Source of the DNA: JAIOSF01 sp047159865
GTDB lineage: Bacteria; Campylobacterota; Campylobacteria; Campylobacterales; Arcobacteraceae
DNA length: 64,000 nucleotides
NCBI RefSeq assembly: GCF_047159865.1
Contig: NZ_AP038804.1
Location: 1,984,001-2,048,000, forward strand
Reading direction: 5' to 3'
Shown piece by piece: positions 38,436 to 48,371 of this stretch. Both the position numbers and the translations under genes were made by a program. A model generated the notes under the pieces. It was not told the origin of the DNA, made no database searches, and was given only the letters and a program-made list of their open reading frames with translations. Each line of letters begins with the position of its first letter. Position 1 is the first letter of the stretch.

Positions 38436-39107
38436 TTATTTAAACAGAGCACTTCCTACTCTTACCATACTTGCTCCATGTAAAATTGCAGTTTCAAAGT
38501 CATTACTCATACCCATAGAGCAAATAGTAGATCCTTTACATTTATCAAATATTTTTTTAGTTACTTGAAAACTTTCAATAACCTTTTCATTGTTATCAGT
38601 ATGAGCACCTATACTCATTACCCCTTTTAAATTTATATTTGTATATTTTTCCTGAATCTCTTCATATAGATTAACTGCATTTTCAGGATTGACTCCAGAT
38701 TTTGTATCTTCGTATGCACTATTAATTTGGAGTAAACAATTCATTTTTTTATTTTTTATCTTTAGCTTTTTATCTAACTCTTCTGCAAGTTCTAAACTAT
38801 CTAGTGAGTGCATTAAAATTGGATTGAGATCTATAAGATTATTTATTTTATTTTTTTGTAAAGTTCCTACAAAATGCCAAGCAATTGGTAAATCTTCTAA
38901 TTGTTCTTGTTTTGTTTTTAAGTCTTGCACTTTGTTTTCACCAAATGCTCTTTGACCTGATTCATAAAGTTTTTTAATATCTTCTGCTGTTGAGTATTTA
39001 CTAATTGCTACTAATTGCACTATTTTTTGATTATTTACCTGTAGTCTTGAGAATTCAATTTTAGTAATAATTTTGTCTAAGTTTTCTATTGCATTTTCAT
39101 TTGTCAT
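38436..39107 (-). CDS. YggS/PLPBP-family PLP-binding protein
   Basis: A 223-residue protein of the pyridoxal-phosphate homeostasis family. The PLP-binding Lys is in LVAISKYSTAEDI (Lys37); further family blocks are FGENKVQDL, WHFVGTLQKNKI, INSAYEDTKSGV, CSMGMSNDFETAILHGA and the C-terminal VRVGSALFK. It has no known catalytic activity and buffers cellular PLP and amino-acid balance. It ends convergently with lolE. Confidence 0.93.
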   Translation of the reverse strand: MTNENAIENLDKIITKIEFSRLQVNNQKIVQLVAISKYSTAEDIKKLYESGQRAFGENKVQDLKTKQEQLEDLPIAWHFVGTLQKNKINNLIDLNPILMHSLDSLELAEELDKKLKIKNKKMNCLLQINSAYEDTKSGVNPENAVNLYEEIQEKYTNINLKGVMSIGAHTDNNEKVIESFQVTKKIFDKCKGSTICSMGMSNDFETAILHGASMVRVGSALFK

Positions 39108-39197
39108 TCTATTTCCCTAAATTTTTTTATATTATACAAAATTTGTTGTAAAAAGGAACAATTTTCTTTATTGTATAAAAAGTATACAATTATTTAC

Positions 39198-39225
39198 TTG
39201 ACATTAATATTGAATTAGTTACAAT
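39198..39225 (+). promoter_or_regulatory. Promoter of glnA
   Basis: A perfect -35 TTGACA (39198-39203), 16-base spacer, and TACAAT (39220-39225), 30 bases upstream of the ATG; AAAAGGA precedes the start. Confidence 0.75.
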
Positions 39226-39254
39226 ATAAATAATAAAAAAAAAGGATTTAATAA

Positions 39255-40682
39255 ATGGGAAAATTCGTAAATAATACAGAAGAGTTTTTTGCTTACTGTA
39301 AAGAAAATGAAGTTGAATTTGTAGATTTTAGATTTACAGATATTAAAGGTGCTTGGCATCATATTAGTTATAGATACAGTGCTGTATCTGAAACACTACT
39401 TGAGAATGGTATGCCATTTGATGGTTCAAGTATTGATGCTTGGCAACCAATAAACAAGTCAGATATGATATTAAAACCATCTGTTGAAACTGCATTTTTA
39501 GATCCATTTACAGCTGATACAACTATTATTGTAATTTGTAGTGTATATGATATATATAAAAATGAGATGTATGCTAAATGTCCAAGAAGTATTGCTGCTA
39601 AATCTTTAGAATACCTTGAGTCTGCAAACATTGGTGATGTTGCATATTTCGGGCCTGAAAATGAATATTTTATATTTGAAGATGTAAAAGTTAAAGATGC
39701 ACCACATGAATCACACTATAAAGTTGATACAGAAGATGGTGGTTGGAATAGAAACACAGAATATGAGGGTGGAAATATGGGACATATTTCTGGACAAAAA
39801 GGTGGATATTTCCCTGTTGCACCTGTAGATAAAGGTGTTGATTTAAGAGCTGAAACTATGCTGGTTTTAGAGCAAATTGGTCTAGAAGTTGTTTTAGGAC
39901 ATCATGAAGTTGCACAAGGACAACACGAGATTGGTATTGTTTACAATACATTAGTTGAAGCAGCTGATAATGTGCAAAAACTTAAATATGTTGTTAAAAT
40001 GGTTGCTCATTTAAATGGTAAAACGGCAACATTTATGCCAAAACCAATTCATGGTGATAATGGTAATGGAATGCATGTACACCAATCAATTTGGAAAGAT
40101 GGAGTAAATACTTTTTATAAAGAAGGTAACTATGGAAACCTTTCTGATGAAGCTAGATGGTATGCTGGTGGTGTTTTTGAACATGCTTTTGCAGTTGCTG
40201 CATTTACTAATGCTTCAACAAATTCATATAAAAGACTTGTACCTGGTTTTGAAGCACCAAGTATTTTAACTTTTTCAGCTCAAAATAGATCAGCAGCTTG
40301 TAGAGTTCCTTGGGGAGCTGGAGCACCTGCTACTAGACTTGAAATGAGATTCCCAGATTCAACAGCAAATCCATATTTAGCATTTGCAGCAATGATGATG
40401 GCAGGAATTGATGGGATTAAAAATAAAACTGAACCTGTTGGACCAATGGATGAGGATTTATTCGAATTATCTCTTGATGAGATTAGAGAAAAAAATATTC
40501 CACAAATGCCAAATACTTTAAGAATGGCTATTGAGGGATTAATTAAAGATAATGATTTCTTACAACCAGTATTTACAAAAGAGTTTATTGATACATACCA
40601 ACATTATCAATATGATAGACAAATTTGGCCTTATGAATCGAGACCAACTGCATTTGAAGTGATGACAACATATTCTTGTTAG
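39255..40682 (+). CDS. glnA: Glutamine synthetase, type I
   Basis: A 475-residue enzyme that makes glutamine from glutamate, ammonia and ATP. Seen: MPFDGSSIDAW, FGPENEYFIFEDV, MPKPIHGDNGNGMHVHQS, NRSAACRVPWGAGAPATRLE and PDSTANPYLAF. The adenylylation site that reads NLYDLP in enteric enzymes is DLFELS here (Phe for Tyr), so control by GlnE-type adenylylation is not expected; H. pylori GlnA is similar. It has its own promoter and a strong terminator. gltB and gltD follow, giving a complete GS-GOGAT block. Confidence 0.96.
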   Translation: MGKFVNNTEEFFAYCKENEVEFVDFRFTDIKGAWHHISYRYSAVSETLLENGMPFDGSSIDAWQPINKSDMILKPSVETAFLDPFTADTTIIVICSVYDIYKNEMYAKCPRSIAAKSLEYLESANIGDVAYFGPENEYFIFEDVKVKDAPHESHYKVDTEDGGWNRNTEYEGGNMGHISGQKGGYFPVAPVDKGVDLRAETMLVLEQIGLEVVLGHHEVAQGQHEIGIVYNTLVEAADNVQKLKYVVKMVAHLNGKTATFMPKPIHGDNGNGMHVHQSIWKDGVNTFYKEGNYGNLSDEARWYAGGVFEHAFAVAAFTNASTNSYKRLVPGFEAPSILTFSAQNRSAACRVPWGAGAPATRLEMRFPDSTANPYLAFAAMMMAGIDGIKNKTEPVGPMDEDLFELSLDEIREKNIPQMPNTLRMAIEGLIKDNDFLQPVFTKEFIDTYQHYQYDRQIWPYESRPTAFEVMTTYSC

Positions 40683-40698
40683 TTACTGTAATATATCT

Positions 40699-40733
40699 AA
40701 AAAAGATAGAGCATTTGCTCTATCTTTTTTTTT
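40699..40733 (+). terminator. Rho-independent terminator of glnA
   Basis: AAAAAGATAGAGC - ATTT - GCTCTATCTTTTT stem followed by a run of nine T, 17 bases after the glnA stop. Confidence 0.92.
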
Positions 40734-40849
40734 GCCTAATTATAAGAGAAAAGCCCTTTAACAAGATTTTAAACTTTATTTAGCTATTATATATGTACTT
40801 ATGCTACTTATGATTAATGATGTAGTACAGATTAATAAAAAGGGATATA

Positions 40850-43800
40850 ATGGGTTGTAACTTAGATAAATTAACTTCTTTTAAAGACAACTGTGGGTTT
40901 GGGTTAATTGCTCACTTGAAAAATAAACAAACACATAAAAATTTAGAAGATGCTATAACATCGTTAGAAAGAATGATGCACAGAGGTGCAGTAGCAGCTG
41001 ATGGAAAAAGTGGTGATGGTAGTGGACTATTACTCTCAATACCAGATCAATTTATGAGAAAAATTGCTTCTGAATCAAATATTGATTTACCTCAGTTATA
41101 CGCGGTAGCAATGATTTTTTCAAAAAATGAAGAACAGCTAGATATTTTTAGATCATATTGTGAGAAAAATGATTTAAAAGTTATCTTAAATAGAAAAGTG
41201 CCTGTTGATACAGATGCTTTAGGTGAATTTGCTTTAAATATTTTACCAGAAATTACTCAAATATTTGTAGTACCAAATACTCTTGTTTCTTCAAAAAGAT
41301 TCGAAGCAATGTTGTATTTAGCAAGAAAAGAAGCAGAACATGCACTAAAAGATGAAGAGGACTTCTATATTCCAACATTCTCTTCGAAAGTGATTGCTTA
41401 TAAAGGGCTTGTTATGCCTACTACAATTAAACAATTTTATAAAGATTTACAAGATAAAGATTTTAAAATATCTTTTGCTTTATTTCATCAAAGATTCTCA
41501 ACAAATACTTTACCAAAATGGAGACTTGCTCAACCTTTTAGAGGTGTTGCGCATAATGGTGAAATTAATTCTATTGAAGCAAATAGATTTAATATTGAGA
41601 TTAAAACTGAAACAATTAAATCTGAAGTATTTACAGATGAAGAACTTCAAAGAATTTTCCCATTACTACAAACAGGTGGTAGTGATAGTGCTTCATTAGA
41701 TAATGTATTTGAATTTTTAATAATTAATGGGTTTGATTTCTTTAAAGCAGCAAGAGCATTAGTTCCTGCACCTTGGCAAAATTCACCACATATGGACAGT
41801 GAATTAAGAGCTTTCTATGAATATTTTGCAATTAGATTTGAAGCATGGGATGGACCAGCTGCTGTTAGTTTAACTGATGGTCGACATATTGGTTGTTTAA
41901 TTGATAGAAATGGATTAAGACCTTCTAAATATATTCAAACAAACGATGATAGATTTTTTATTACGAGTGAGTATGGTACTGTAATTATTCCAGAAGAAGA
42001 TATCGTTGATAGAGGAAGATTACAAAGTGGTCAAATGATTGGTATTGACACAAAAACAGGAACGGTTTTAAAACATAAAGATATCAATGATTATTTAAAA
42101 TCATCACAAAATTATGAAAAATGGTTAAGTTCAAATATTAATTATCTTCAAGAGTATATTGAAGATTCATTTTTAGATCTAAGTGATTATATATACAAAG
42201 ATTTAGAAAAACGACAAAAGTATGCAAATATTACTTATGAAGTTTTAGATCAAATGATTATTCCAATGGCAGAAGAGGGTAAAGAACCAACAGGTTCTAT
42301 GGGAGATGATACACCGTTAGCCTGTTTCTCTAAAAAGCACAGAAATTTTACAGACTTTTTTAGACAAAAATTTGCTCAAGTTACAAACCCACCTATAGAT
42401 CCATATCGAGAAAAAGTTGTTATGAGTTTAAATACAGGGATTGGAAAATCATATAATATTTTAGAGGAAAGTGAACATAATTCTAAAAAACTAAAAGCTG
42501 CTACACCTATTTTAATGAAAGAAAAATATGATGTTTTAGTGAACTTTGGTAATCCTAAAAGTGACATTTATGATGAAGATTATAAAAGCAAAACATTTAG
42601 TACTGCATTCGAAAGTGATTTACAAGCATCATTAAAAGCACTTTATAAAAATATAAAAACTGCAATAGCAGAAGAGAATTTAGCAATTATTATTTTAGAT
42701 GATAGAGAGGTAAGCGCTTCTCAAAAAATTATACCAATGGCTTTAGCAGTTGGATATATTAATCATCAGTTAGCAAAAGATAAACAAGCAAGTTCTATCT
42801 CAATAGCTGTTGTTACAAGCGAAGTATATGACCCACATAGTGCAGCTGTATTATTTGCTTTTGGTGCAACTGTTTTATATCCTTATATGATGTACTCTTC
42901 AATTGTAGCATATTATGAAAGAAAAAATCTTTCAACACTTGCACTTCAAAGTAAACTAAAAAATAGTTCTAAAGCTTTAGGTGCAGGACTTTTAAAAATT
43001 ATGTCAAAAATGGGTATTGCTACTATGTCTTCATATAGAAACTCATCTTTGTTTGATATTATTGGTTTAAGTGATGAAATTTGTAATGAGTGTTTTACCC
43101 ATGCAAATACTGACCTTTGTGGATTAGGTTATGAAGATATTGAAAAAAGAATAGAAGCTTCACATTTTGATGCTTACTATAATGATAAATCAATGTTTCC
43201 ACTTGAAATGGGTGGATTCTACAAGTACCTTGATGGTGCTGAATATCATGATTATGGTCCTGCAATTACAAAAGCTATGCACAATAAAAATGCAACTGGC
43301 AAAGAAAATATAAGTGATTTTGCTGGACTTAAGAACCTTATTGAAAATAGAGGACAAAAATTTGTAAGAGACTTCTTTGAATTTAATAGTGATCAAAAAG
43401 AGATTTCTATTGATTTAGTAGAGCCAAAAGAGGAGATATTTAAAAGATTTGCATCTGCTGCAATGAGTTGTGGTTCTATTTCTGTTGAAGCACATGAAGC
43501 AGTAGCTATTGCAATGAATACAATAGGTGCAAAATCAAATTCAGGTGAAGGTGGAGAAGATCCAGCTAGATTTGACACACTGAAAAACTCTAAAATAAAA
43601 CAAGTTGCATCGGGTAGATTTGGTGTTACTCCAGGATATTTAGTAAATTGTGAAGAGTTACAAATTAAACTAGCACAAGGTGCTAAACCAGGTGAGGGTG
43701 GTCAACTACCAGGTGCTAAAGTTACACCAATGATTGCGACTTTAAGACATACTACACCTGGTGTTACTTTAATTTCACCACCTCCTCATCATGATATTTA

Positions 43801-45286
43801 TTCTATTGAGGATTTAGCACAATTAATTTTTGATTTAAAACAAATAAATCCAAAAGCTACAATTGCTGTTAAATTAGTATCATCTATTGGAGTTGGAACT
43901 ATCGCTTCTGGTGTAGCAAAAGCGTATGCAGATAAAATTATTATCTCTGGTGCTGATGGAGGTACGGGAGCTGCTCCACTTACTTCTATTAAACATACAG
44001 GAAATGCATGGGAATTAGGACTTAGTGAAGCTCATAACGCTTTAAAAGCAAATCACTTGCGAGGTATGGTTCACTTACAAACTGATGGTGGTTTAAAAAC
44101 AGGTATGGATGTTGTTAAAGCTGCAATGCTTGGTGCAGAATCTTATGCGTTTGGAACATCTGTTTTAACACTTCTAGGATGTAAGATTTTAAGAATTTGT
44201 CATACAAATAAGTGTTCTGTTGGTGTTGCAACACAAGATGATGAATTAAGAGAAAAATTTACTGGTACAGTTGAAAGACTTATCTCTTATTTTGAATTTT
44301 TAGCAGAAGATGTACGAGAGATATTATCTACTTTAGGATACAGAAGTATAGAAGAGATTGTAGGTCGAAGTGATTTACTAAAAGTTTTAGATGATGAATT
44401 TGCACAAAAATTTGATTTTCAAAATATTTTAAGAAGAATTGATGGTATTGATACTTGTCAAGTTGCTTCAAATGAACCTTTTGATAAAAACGAAGAATCT
44501 CAACTAATTATTAAAAAGATCCTTTCTTCAATTAAAAATCCTAAAAATCCTATATCTATAGATACAACAATCTCTAATTTAAATAGAAGTTTTGGTGCAT
44601 TAACATCTGGTGAAATTGCAAAAAGATATGGAGATGCAGGTTTACCTGATGGTACTATCACTTATAATCTTAACGGTGTTGCTGGTCAATCATTTGGAGC
44701 ATTTTTAAGTAAAGGTGTAAATATAAATCTTGATGGTGTAGCAAATGACTATGTTGGTAAAGGTATGAGTGGTGGTAAAATTATTATTAAACCACAGTTA
44801 CAAGGTCATAATTTTGCTGGTGCTGGTAATACTTGTTTATATGGTGCGACAGGTGGAAAACTATATGTTCGTGCAAATGTAGGTGAACGATTTGCTGTAA
44901 GAAACTCAGGAACTATTGCTGTTGTTGAAGGTACAGGAGATTCGCCTTGTGAGTACATGACAGGTGGTATTGTTGTTATTTTAGGACCTACAGGTATTAA
45001 TTTTGGTGCTGGTATGACAGGTGGATTAGCATTTATTTATGATGATAAAAGAGAATTTATTGATAATATGAACCAAGAGTTAATAGAAGCATTAAGAATA
45101 GATACAGATGATACAGAAGCTGAACGATTATATTTGAAAAAATTATTAAAAGATTATGTTGATCATACTCAATCAGATAAAGCACAAGATATATTAGAGA
45201 ACTTTAGATCAGAAATAAGAAACTTCTGGATGGTAAAACCAAAAGATATGACTGTTTTACCATTAAATCCAGATGATGGAGATTAA
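40850..45286 (+). CDS. gltB: Glutamate synthase (NADPH) large subunit
   Basis: A 1478-residue enzyme that transfers the glutamine amide to 2-oxoglutarate. An N-terminal glutamine amidotransferase domain has the catalytic Cys in FKDNCGFGLIAHL (Cys15, preceded by a short propeptide). Then come a central domain, the FMN/Fe-S synthase domain (SNSGEGGEDPARF; GRFGVTPGYLV; GAKPGEGGQLPGAKV; SGADGGTGAAP; CHTNKCSVGVATQ) and the C-terminal beta-helix domain (GVAGQSFGAFL; GMSGGKIIIKP; TGGIVVILG). A GGGA-type ribosome site precedes the ATG. gltD starts five bases after its stop. Confidence 0.96.
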   Translation: MGCNLDKLTSFKDNCGFGLIAHLKNKQTHKNLEDAITSLERMMHRGAVAADGKSGDGSGLLLSIPDQFMRKIASESNIDLPQLYAVAMIFSKNEEQLDIFRSYCEKNDLKVILNRKVPVDTDALGEFALNILPEITQIFVVPNTLVSSKRFEAMLYLARKEAEHALKDEEDFYIPTFSSKVIAYKGLVMPTTIKQFYKDLQDKDFKISFALFHQRFSTNTLPKWRLAQPFRGVAHNGEINSIEANRFNIEIKTETIKSEVFTDEELQRIFPLLQTGGSDSASLDNVFEFLIINGFDFFKAARALVPAPWQNSPHMDSELRAFYEYFAIRFEAWDGPAAVSLTDGRHIGCLIDRNGLRPSKYIQTNDDRFFITSEYGTVIIPEEDIVDRGRLQSGQMIGIDTKTGTVLKHKDINDYLKSSQNYEKWLSSNINYLQEYIEDSFLDLSDYIYKDLEKRQKYANITYEVLDQMIIPMAEEGKEPTGSMGDDTPLACFSKKHRNFTDFFRQKFAQVTNPPIDPYREKVVMSLNTGIGKSYNILEESEHNSKKLKAATPILMKEKYDVLVNFGNPKSDIYDEDYKSKTFSTAFESDLQASLKALYKNIKTAIAEENLAIIILDDREVSASQKIIPMALAVGYINHQLAKDKQASSISIAVVTSEVYDPHSAAVLFAFGATVLYPYMMYSSIVAYYERKNLSTLALQSKLKNSSKALGAGLLKIMSKMGIATMSSYRNSSLFDIIGLSDEICNECFTHANTDLCGLGYEDIEKRIEASHFDAYYNDKSMFPLEMGGFYKYLDGAEYHDYGPAITKAMHNKNATGKENISDFAGLKNLIENRGQKFVRDFFEFNSDQKEISIDLVEPKEEIFKRFASAAMSCGSISVEAHEAVAIAMNTIGAKSNSGEGGEDPARFDTLKNSKIKQVASGRFGVTPGYLVNCEELQIKLAQGAKPGEGGQLPGAKVTPMIATLRHTTPGVTLISPPPHHDIYSIEDLAQLIFDLKQINPKATIAVKLVSSIGVGTIASGVAKAYADKIIISGADGGTGAAPLTSIKHTGNAWELGLSEAHNALKANHLRGMVHLQTDGGLKTGMDVVKAAMLGAESYAFGTSVLTLLGCKILRICHTNKCSVGVATQDDELREKFTGTVERLISYFEFLAEDVREILSTLGYRSIEEIVGRSDLLKVLDDEFAQKFDFQNILRRIDGIDTCQVASNEPFDKNEESQLIIKKILSSIKNPKNPISIDTTISNLNRSFGALTSGEIAKRYGDAGLPDGTITYNLNGVAGQSFGAFLSKGVNINLDGVANDYVGKGMSGGKIIIKPQLQGHNFAGAGNTCLYGATGGKLYVRANVGERFAVRNSGTIAVVEGTGDSPCEYMTGGIVVILGPTGINFGAGMTGGLAFIYDDKREFIDNMNQELIEALRIDTDDTEAERLYLKKLLKDYVDHTQSDKAQDILENFRSEIRNFWMVKPKDMTVLPLNPDDGD

Positions 45287-45291
45287 AAATT

Positions 45292-46656
45292 ATGTTAAAT
45301 TTTACAAAAGTAGATAGAGCGAACCCTCTTAAAAGAGGGGTTATGGAAAGAATTAAAGATTTTAGAGAAGTATATACTGTTTTTGATGATAATAAAGCTC
45401 AAGAGCAATCAGAACGATGTATCGGGTGTGGTGATCCATATTGTCACAACAAATGTCCTTTACATAATATTATTCCTGCTTGGTTAAAACAAACAGCAAA
45501 TAATGATTTAGAATTGGCATTTAATATCTCAAATGAAACTTCACCTTTCCCAGAAATATTAGGAAGAATTTGTCCTCAAGATGTTCTTTGTGAAGGTGAC
45601 TGTACTTTAAATGATACACATGGTGCAATTACAATAGGTTCAATTGAAACTCATATTAGTGAAACAGGTTTTGAGAATGGATTAAAACCAAAATTTGCAA
45701 ATAAAAAAATTGGAAAAAAAGTTGCTATTGTTGGTAGTGGACCAGCTGGAATTAGTGCTGCTACATTTCTTTTAAGAGAGGGTGTTGATGTTGATATGTT
45801 TGAAAGAGCAAATAAGGCTGGTGGACTTTTAACATACGGTATTCCTGGTTTTAAACTTGAAAAAGAGAGAGTTCAAAGAAGAATTGACTGGTTGATTGAA
45901 GCAGGTATGAAACTTCATACTAATTGTGAAATTGGTAAAGATAAATCTTTTGCTGAATTAGAAAATGATTATGATTCTGTATTTATTGGTATAGGGGCTA
46001 CTAAAGGTAGATTTCCTGGTATTGATGGTGAAAAAAATGACAATGTATATTTAGCAATGGAATTTTTGACAAAAGTACAAAAGAGAAATTTTGGTGAAGA
46101 TGTAGAAAACTTTATTGATGTAACAGATAAGAATGTTTTAGTTGTTGGTGGTGGAGATACTGCTATGGATTGTTTAAGAACTTCAGTAAGAGAAGGGGCT
46201 AAATCTGTTAAGTGTCTTTATAGAAGAGATGAAGCAAATATGCCTGGATCTAAAAAAGAAGTTATAAATTCAAAAGAGGAGGGTGTTGAATTTATTTTTA
46301 ATGTTTCCCCTTCATCTATTGATAATGATGGAATTAATCTTATTAAAACACAAATGACAGAAGCTGATAGTTCTGGAAGACAAAGTGTTAAAACTATACC
46401 AGGGAGTGAATATAAAGAGTCTGCTGATATTATTATATTTGCACTTGGATTCGAACAAGAAGTACCAGCATTCTTAAAAGAATCAGGTATTGAATTAGAT
46501 AAATGGAGTGGTATCGTTACAAACGATAGATTTCAAACTTCAAAAACAAAAGTATATTCAGGTGGAGATAGTGTAAGAGGTGCTAACCTAGCAGTTCGAG
46601 CTGCGGCTGATGGGAAAAATGCTGCACAAAAGATTTTTGAAAGTTTTCAATTATAG
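45292..46656 (+). CDS. gltD: Glutamate synthase small subunit
   Basis: A 454-residue FAD/4Fe-4S oxidoreductase that passes electrons from NADPH to GltB. N-terminal cysteine clusters CIGCGDPYCHNKC and CPQDVLCEGDC, FAD site AIVGSGPAGISAA (~144-156), NADPH site VVGGGDTAMDC, and the C-terminal SGGDSVRGANLAVRAAADG. Length is slightly short of the E. coli enzyme. It is cotranscribed with gltB. Confidence 0.95.
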   Translation: MLNFTKVDRANPLKRGVMERIKDFREVYTVFDDNKAQEQSERCIGCGDPYCHNKCPLHNIIPAWLKQTANNDLELAFNISNETSPFPEILGRICPQDVLCEGDCTLNDTHGAITIGSIETHISETGFENGLKPKFANKKIGKKVAIVGSGPAGISAATFLLREGVDVDMFERANKAGGLLTYGIPGFKLEKERVQRRIDWLIEAGMKLHTNCEIGKDKSFAELENDYDSVFIGIGATKGRFPGIDGEKNDNVYLAMEFLTKVQKRNFGEDVENFIDVTDKNVLVVGGGDTAMDCLRTSVREGAKSVKCLYRRDEANMPGSKKEVINSKEEGVEFIFNVSPSSIDNDGINLIKTQMTEADSSGRQSVKTIPGSEYKESADIIIFALGFEQEVPAFLKESGIELDKWSGIVTNDRFQTSKTKVYSGGDSVRGANLAVRAAADGKNAAQKIFESFQL

Positions 46657-46664
46657 TCTAAATT

Positions 46665-47018
46665 ATGAGCGCAATTAAATTTCTTTTAGAAAATGGAGCA
46701 GATGCTAACACCAAAGATAAAAGAAATTTTACATTATTGATGTATTGCGCTCAATTTGGAGATATGACTTTGATCTCTTTAGTTCTTTCTTATGGTGCTA
46801 AAGTAAATGTGAAAGATCTCTCTGGCTTGACAGCTCTTGACTATGCAATACAAAAAAATAATTTAAAAGTAGTGATGCTACTTGTAGAAAATGGTGCAGA
46901 TATTACAGATGAAAGTTATATGCTAGCTTTAGAAAACAATTATAAACAGATTGTTAAATATTTTGATACCTTCGACCCAAATAAACAAATTTTTCAAAAA
47001 GAGAGCATTTATAGATGA
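46665..47018 (+). CDS. Small ankyrin-repeat protein 1
   Basis: A 117-residue protein made of about three ankyrin repeats (FLLENGADANTKDKRNFTLL; SYGAKVNVKDLSGLTALDYA; LVENGADITDESYMLAL). No signal peptide. It starts eight bases after gltD and overlaps the next ankyrin gene by four bases (ATGA). It is clearly paralogous to that gene, including the shared end FDTFDPNKQIF versus FDTLDPNKYIF. A protein-protein interaction role is likely; the partner is unknown. Confidence 0.8.
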   Translation: MSAIKFLLENGADANTKDKRNFTLLMYCAQFGDMTLISLVLSYGAKVNVKDLSGLTALDYAIQKNNLKVVMLLVENGADITDESYMLALENNYKQIVKYFDTFDPNKQIFQKESIYR

Positions 47019-47365
47019 ATGAAATAGAAGAGTTATTAAAATCTGGTGCAGATGTTAATACAAAAGATAAAAATAATTTTACATTATTGATGAGTTTTGT
47101 AGAAAAAGGTGATATAAAAGTTGTGAAAATTCTTTTAGATTATGGTGCAAGGGTAAATGCAAAAGACTTTGCAGATTTTACAGCATTAGATTATGCAATC
47201 AAAAATAAACATACAGCTATAGCTAAGCTTTTAGTTGAAGAGGGTGCAAATATTTCAAATGACAATTATATGTTAGCTGTTAAAAGTAACAACAAAGAAT
47301 TAGTTTCTTTTTTTGACACACTTGATCCTAATAAATATATATTTTTAAAAAATAAAATGAAATAA
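47015..47365 (+). CDS. Small ankyrin-repeat protein 2
   Basis: A 116-residue tandem paralogue of the preceding gene with the same three-repeat layout (LLKSGADVNTKDKNNFTLL; DYGARVNAKDFADFTALDYA; LVEEGANISNDNYMLAV). It is translationally coupled to it by ATGA. Its 3' end overlaps the convergent comEC remnant by 21 bases. Confidence 0.8.
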   Translation: MNEIEELLKSGADVNTKDKNNFTLLMSFVEKGDIKVVKILLDYGARVNAKDFADFTALDYAIKNKHTAIAKLLVEEGANISNDNYMLAVKSNNKELVSFFDTLDPNKYIFLKNKMK

Positions 47366-48118
47366 CCATAAATTAAAAGCAACTATTATAATATTAAGTA
47401 CAATAAATCCTCTTGTATTTAATGTAGAAAATAAACTTAATATTATAAAAGTATAAAACAACCAAGTAGGTGTAAAAACTTCTTGTGTATAGATGTTCAA
47501 ATCTAATAAATACTGTAGTAAATCATCAAATAAATATCCAATGTTAAAAATATGTAATAAAACACTTAATGGATAAAATATACTAAAAAGTAATGTGAGT
47601 AATGGAGAAAAAAGCTGCTCGAAGGATAATACACCAAAAAAATAATGTGTGATTGGATTCATAGCAAAATATATCCAAAAATTAAAAAAAAGTATTTGTA
47701 GATATTTGTTCAAATTTTTAAAATAATGTATAAATAAAAATATATAAAAAACTCCAGATATACTAAACCACAGAGATAAAGAGAATAGTAGTTTTGGAAA
47801 AAAAGCAACAATAGTTATCGTAATAAGAAAGAGTGTTTCAAATGAAAGAACTTTTATATTATTTCGCAATAAATATAATGCAAACACAAACATAAAAAAA
47901 GCTCGAAGCAAAGATGGTGGAGAATCTAAAAATAATAAATAGATGAATAAAATCATAACAATGAAAATCATTGTATCAAATCTCTTGTTTCTATAAGGTA
48001 TATACTTTTGATGTATTTTATTATAAATTAAATAGATAAAAAAGTATAAAACAAAACTCATAACACCTAAATGAAATCCTGAAATTGAATTTCTTATTAA
48101 ACCTTTCTTAAACTTCAC
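47345..48118 (-). pseudogene. comEC: ComEC/Rec2-type competence protein, 5'-truncated
   Basis: A 257-residue, strongly hydrophobic membrane protein that begins abruptly at GTG next to the ComEC signature ISGFHLGVMSF, which in intact ComEC lies well inside the protein (after HLxA). About 6-7 helices follow, including DSPPSLLRAFFMFVFALYLL (ComEC has a similar S.RA motif). Campylobacterota ComEC is around 420 residues, so roughly the first 150 are missing. An in-frame stop lies nine codons upstream of ISG and there is no ribosome site. The truncation point lies ~130 bases from an IS21 element, with an IS3 remnant beyond. DNA uptake through this copy is probably lost. Confidence 0.7.
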
Positions 48119-48246
48119 TACGAATAAACACCTTAATAACTATCTTTTTACGCACTAGTAATTGTACGTCATTTTTATAAAATATTAATAATTATTCAAA
48201 GAACATAATACTAATTAAATGGACTAAAATTATCTTATGGACGTAT

Positions 48247-48277
48247 TGTCAGACGAACTGCTAAAATGAGCAGGAAA
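48247..48277 (+). repeat. IS21 left terminal inverted repeat
   Basis: Begins TGTCAGACGAACTG and runs through TGAGCAGG; matches the right end in inverse orientation with a few mismatches and one gap. Confidence 0.8.
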
Positions 48278-48371
48278 GTTTTAGATTTGGAAGTCACTTT
48301 TGAATTTTAAACCTTAAATAATATAACTAATTTAGATAAACTCCATTTTCATTTTAAATGGAGGAGGATTA

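Noticed and set aside
41394..41699. 101-codon plus-strand frame inside gltB
   Set aside because: Out-of-frame shadow of gltB with Leu/Ile-rich composition and no features.
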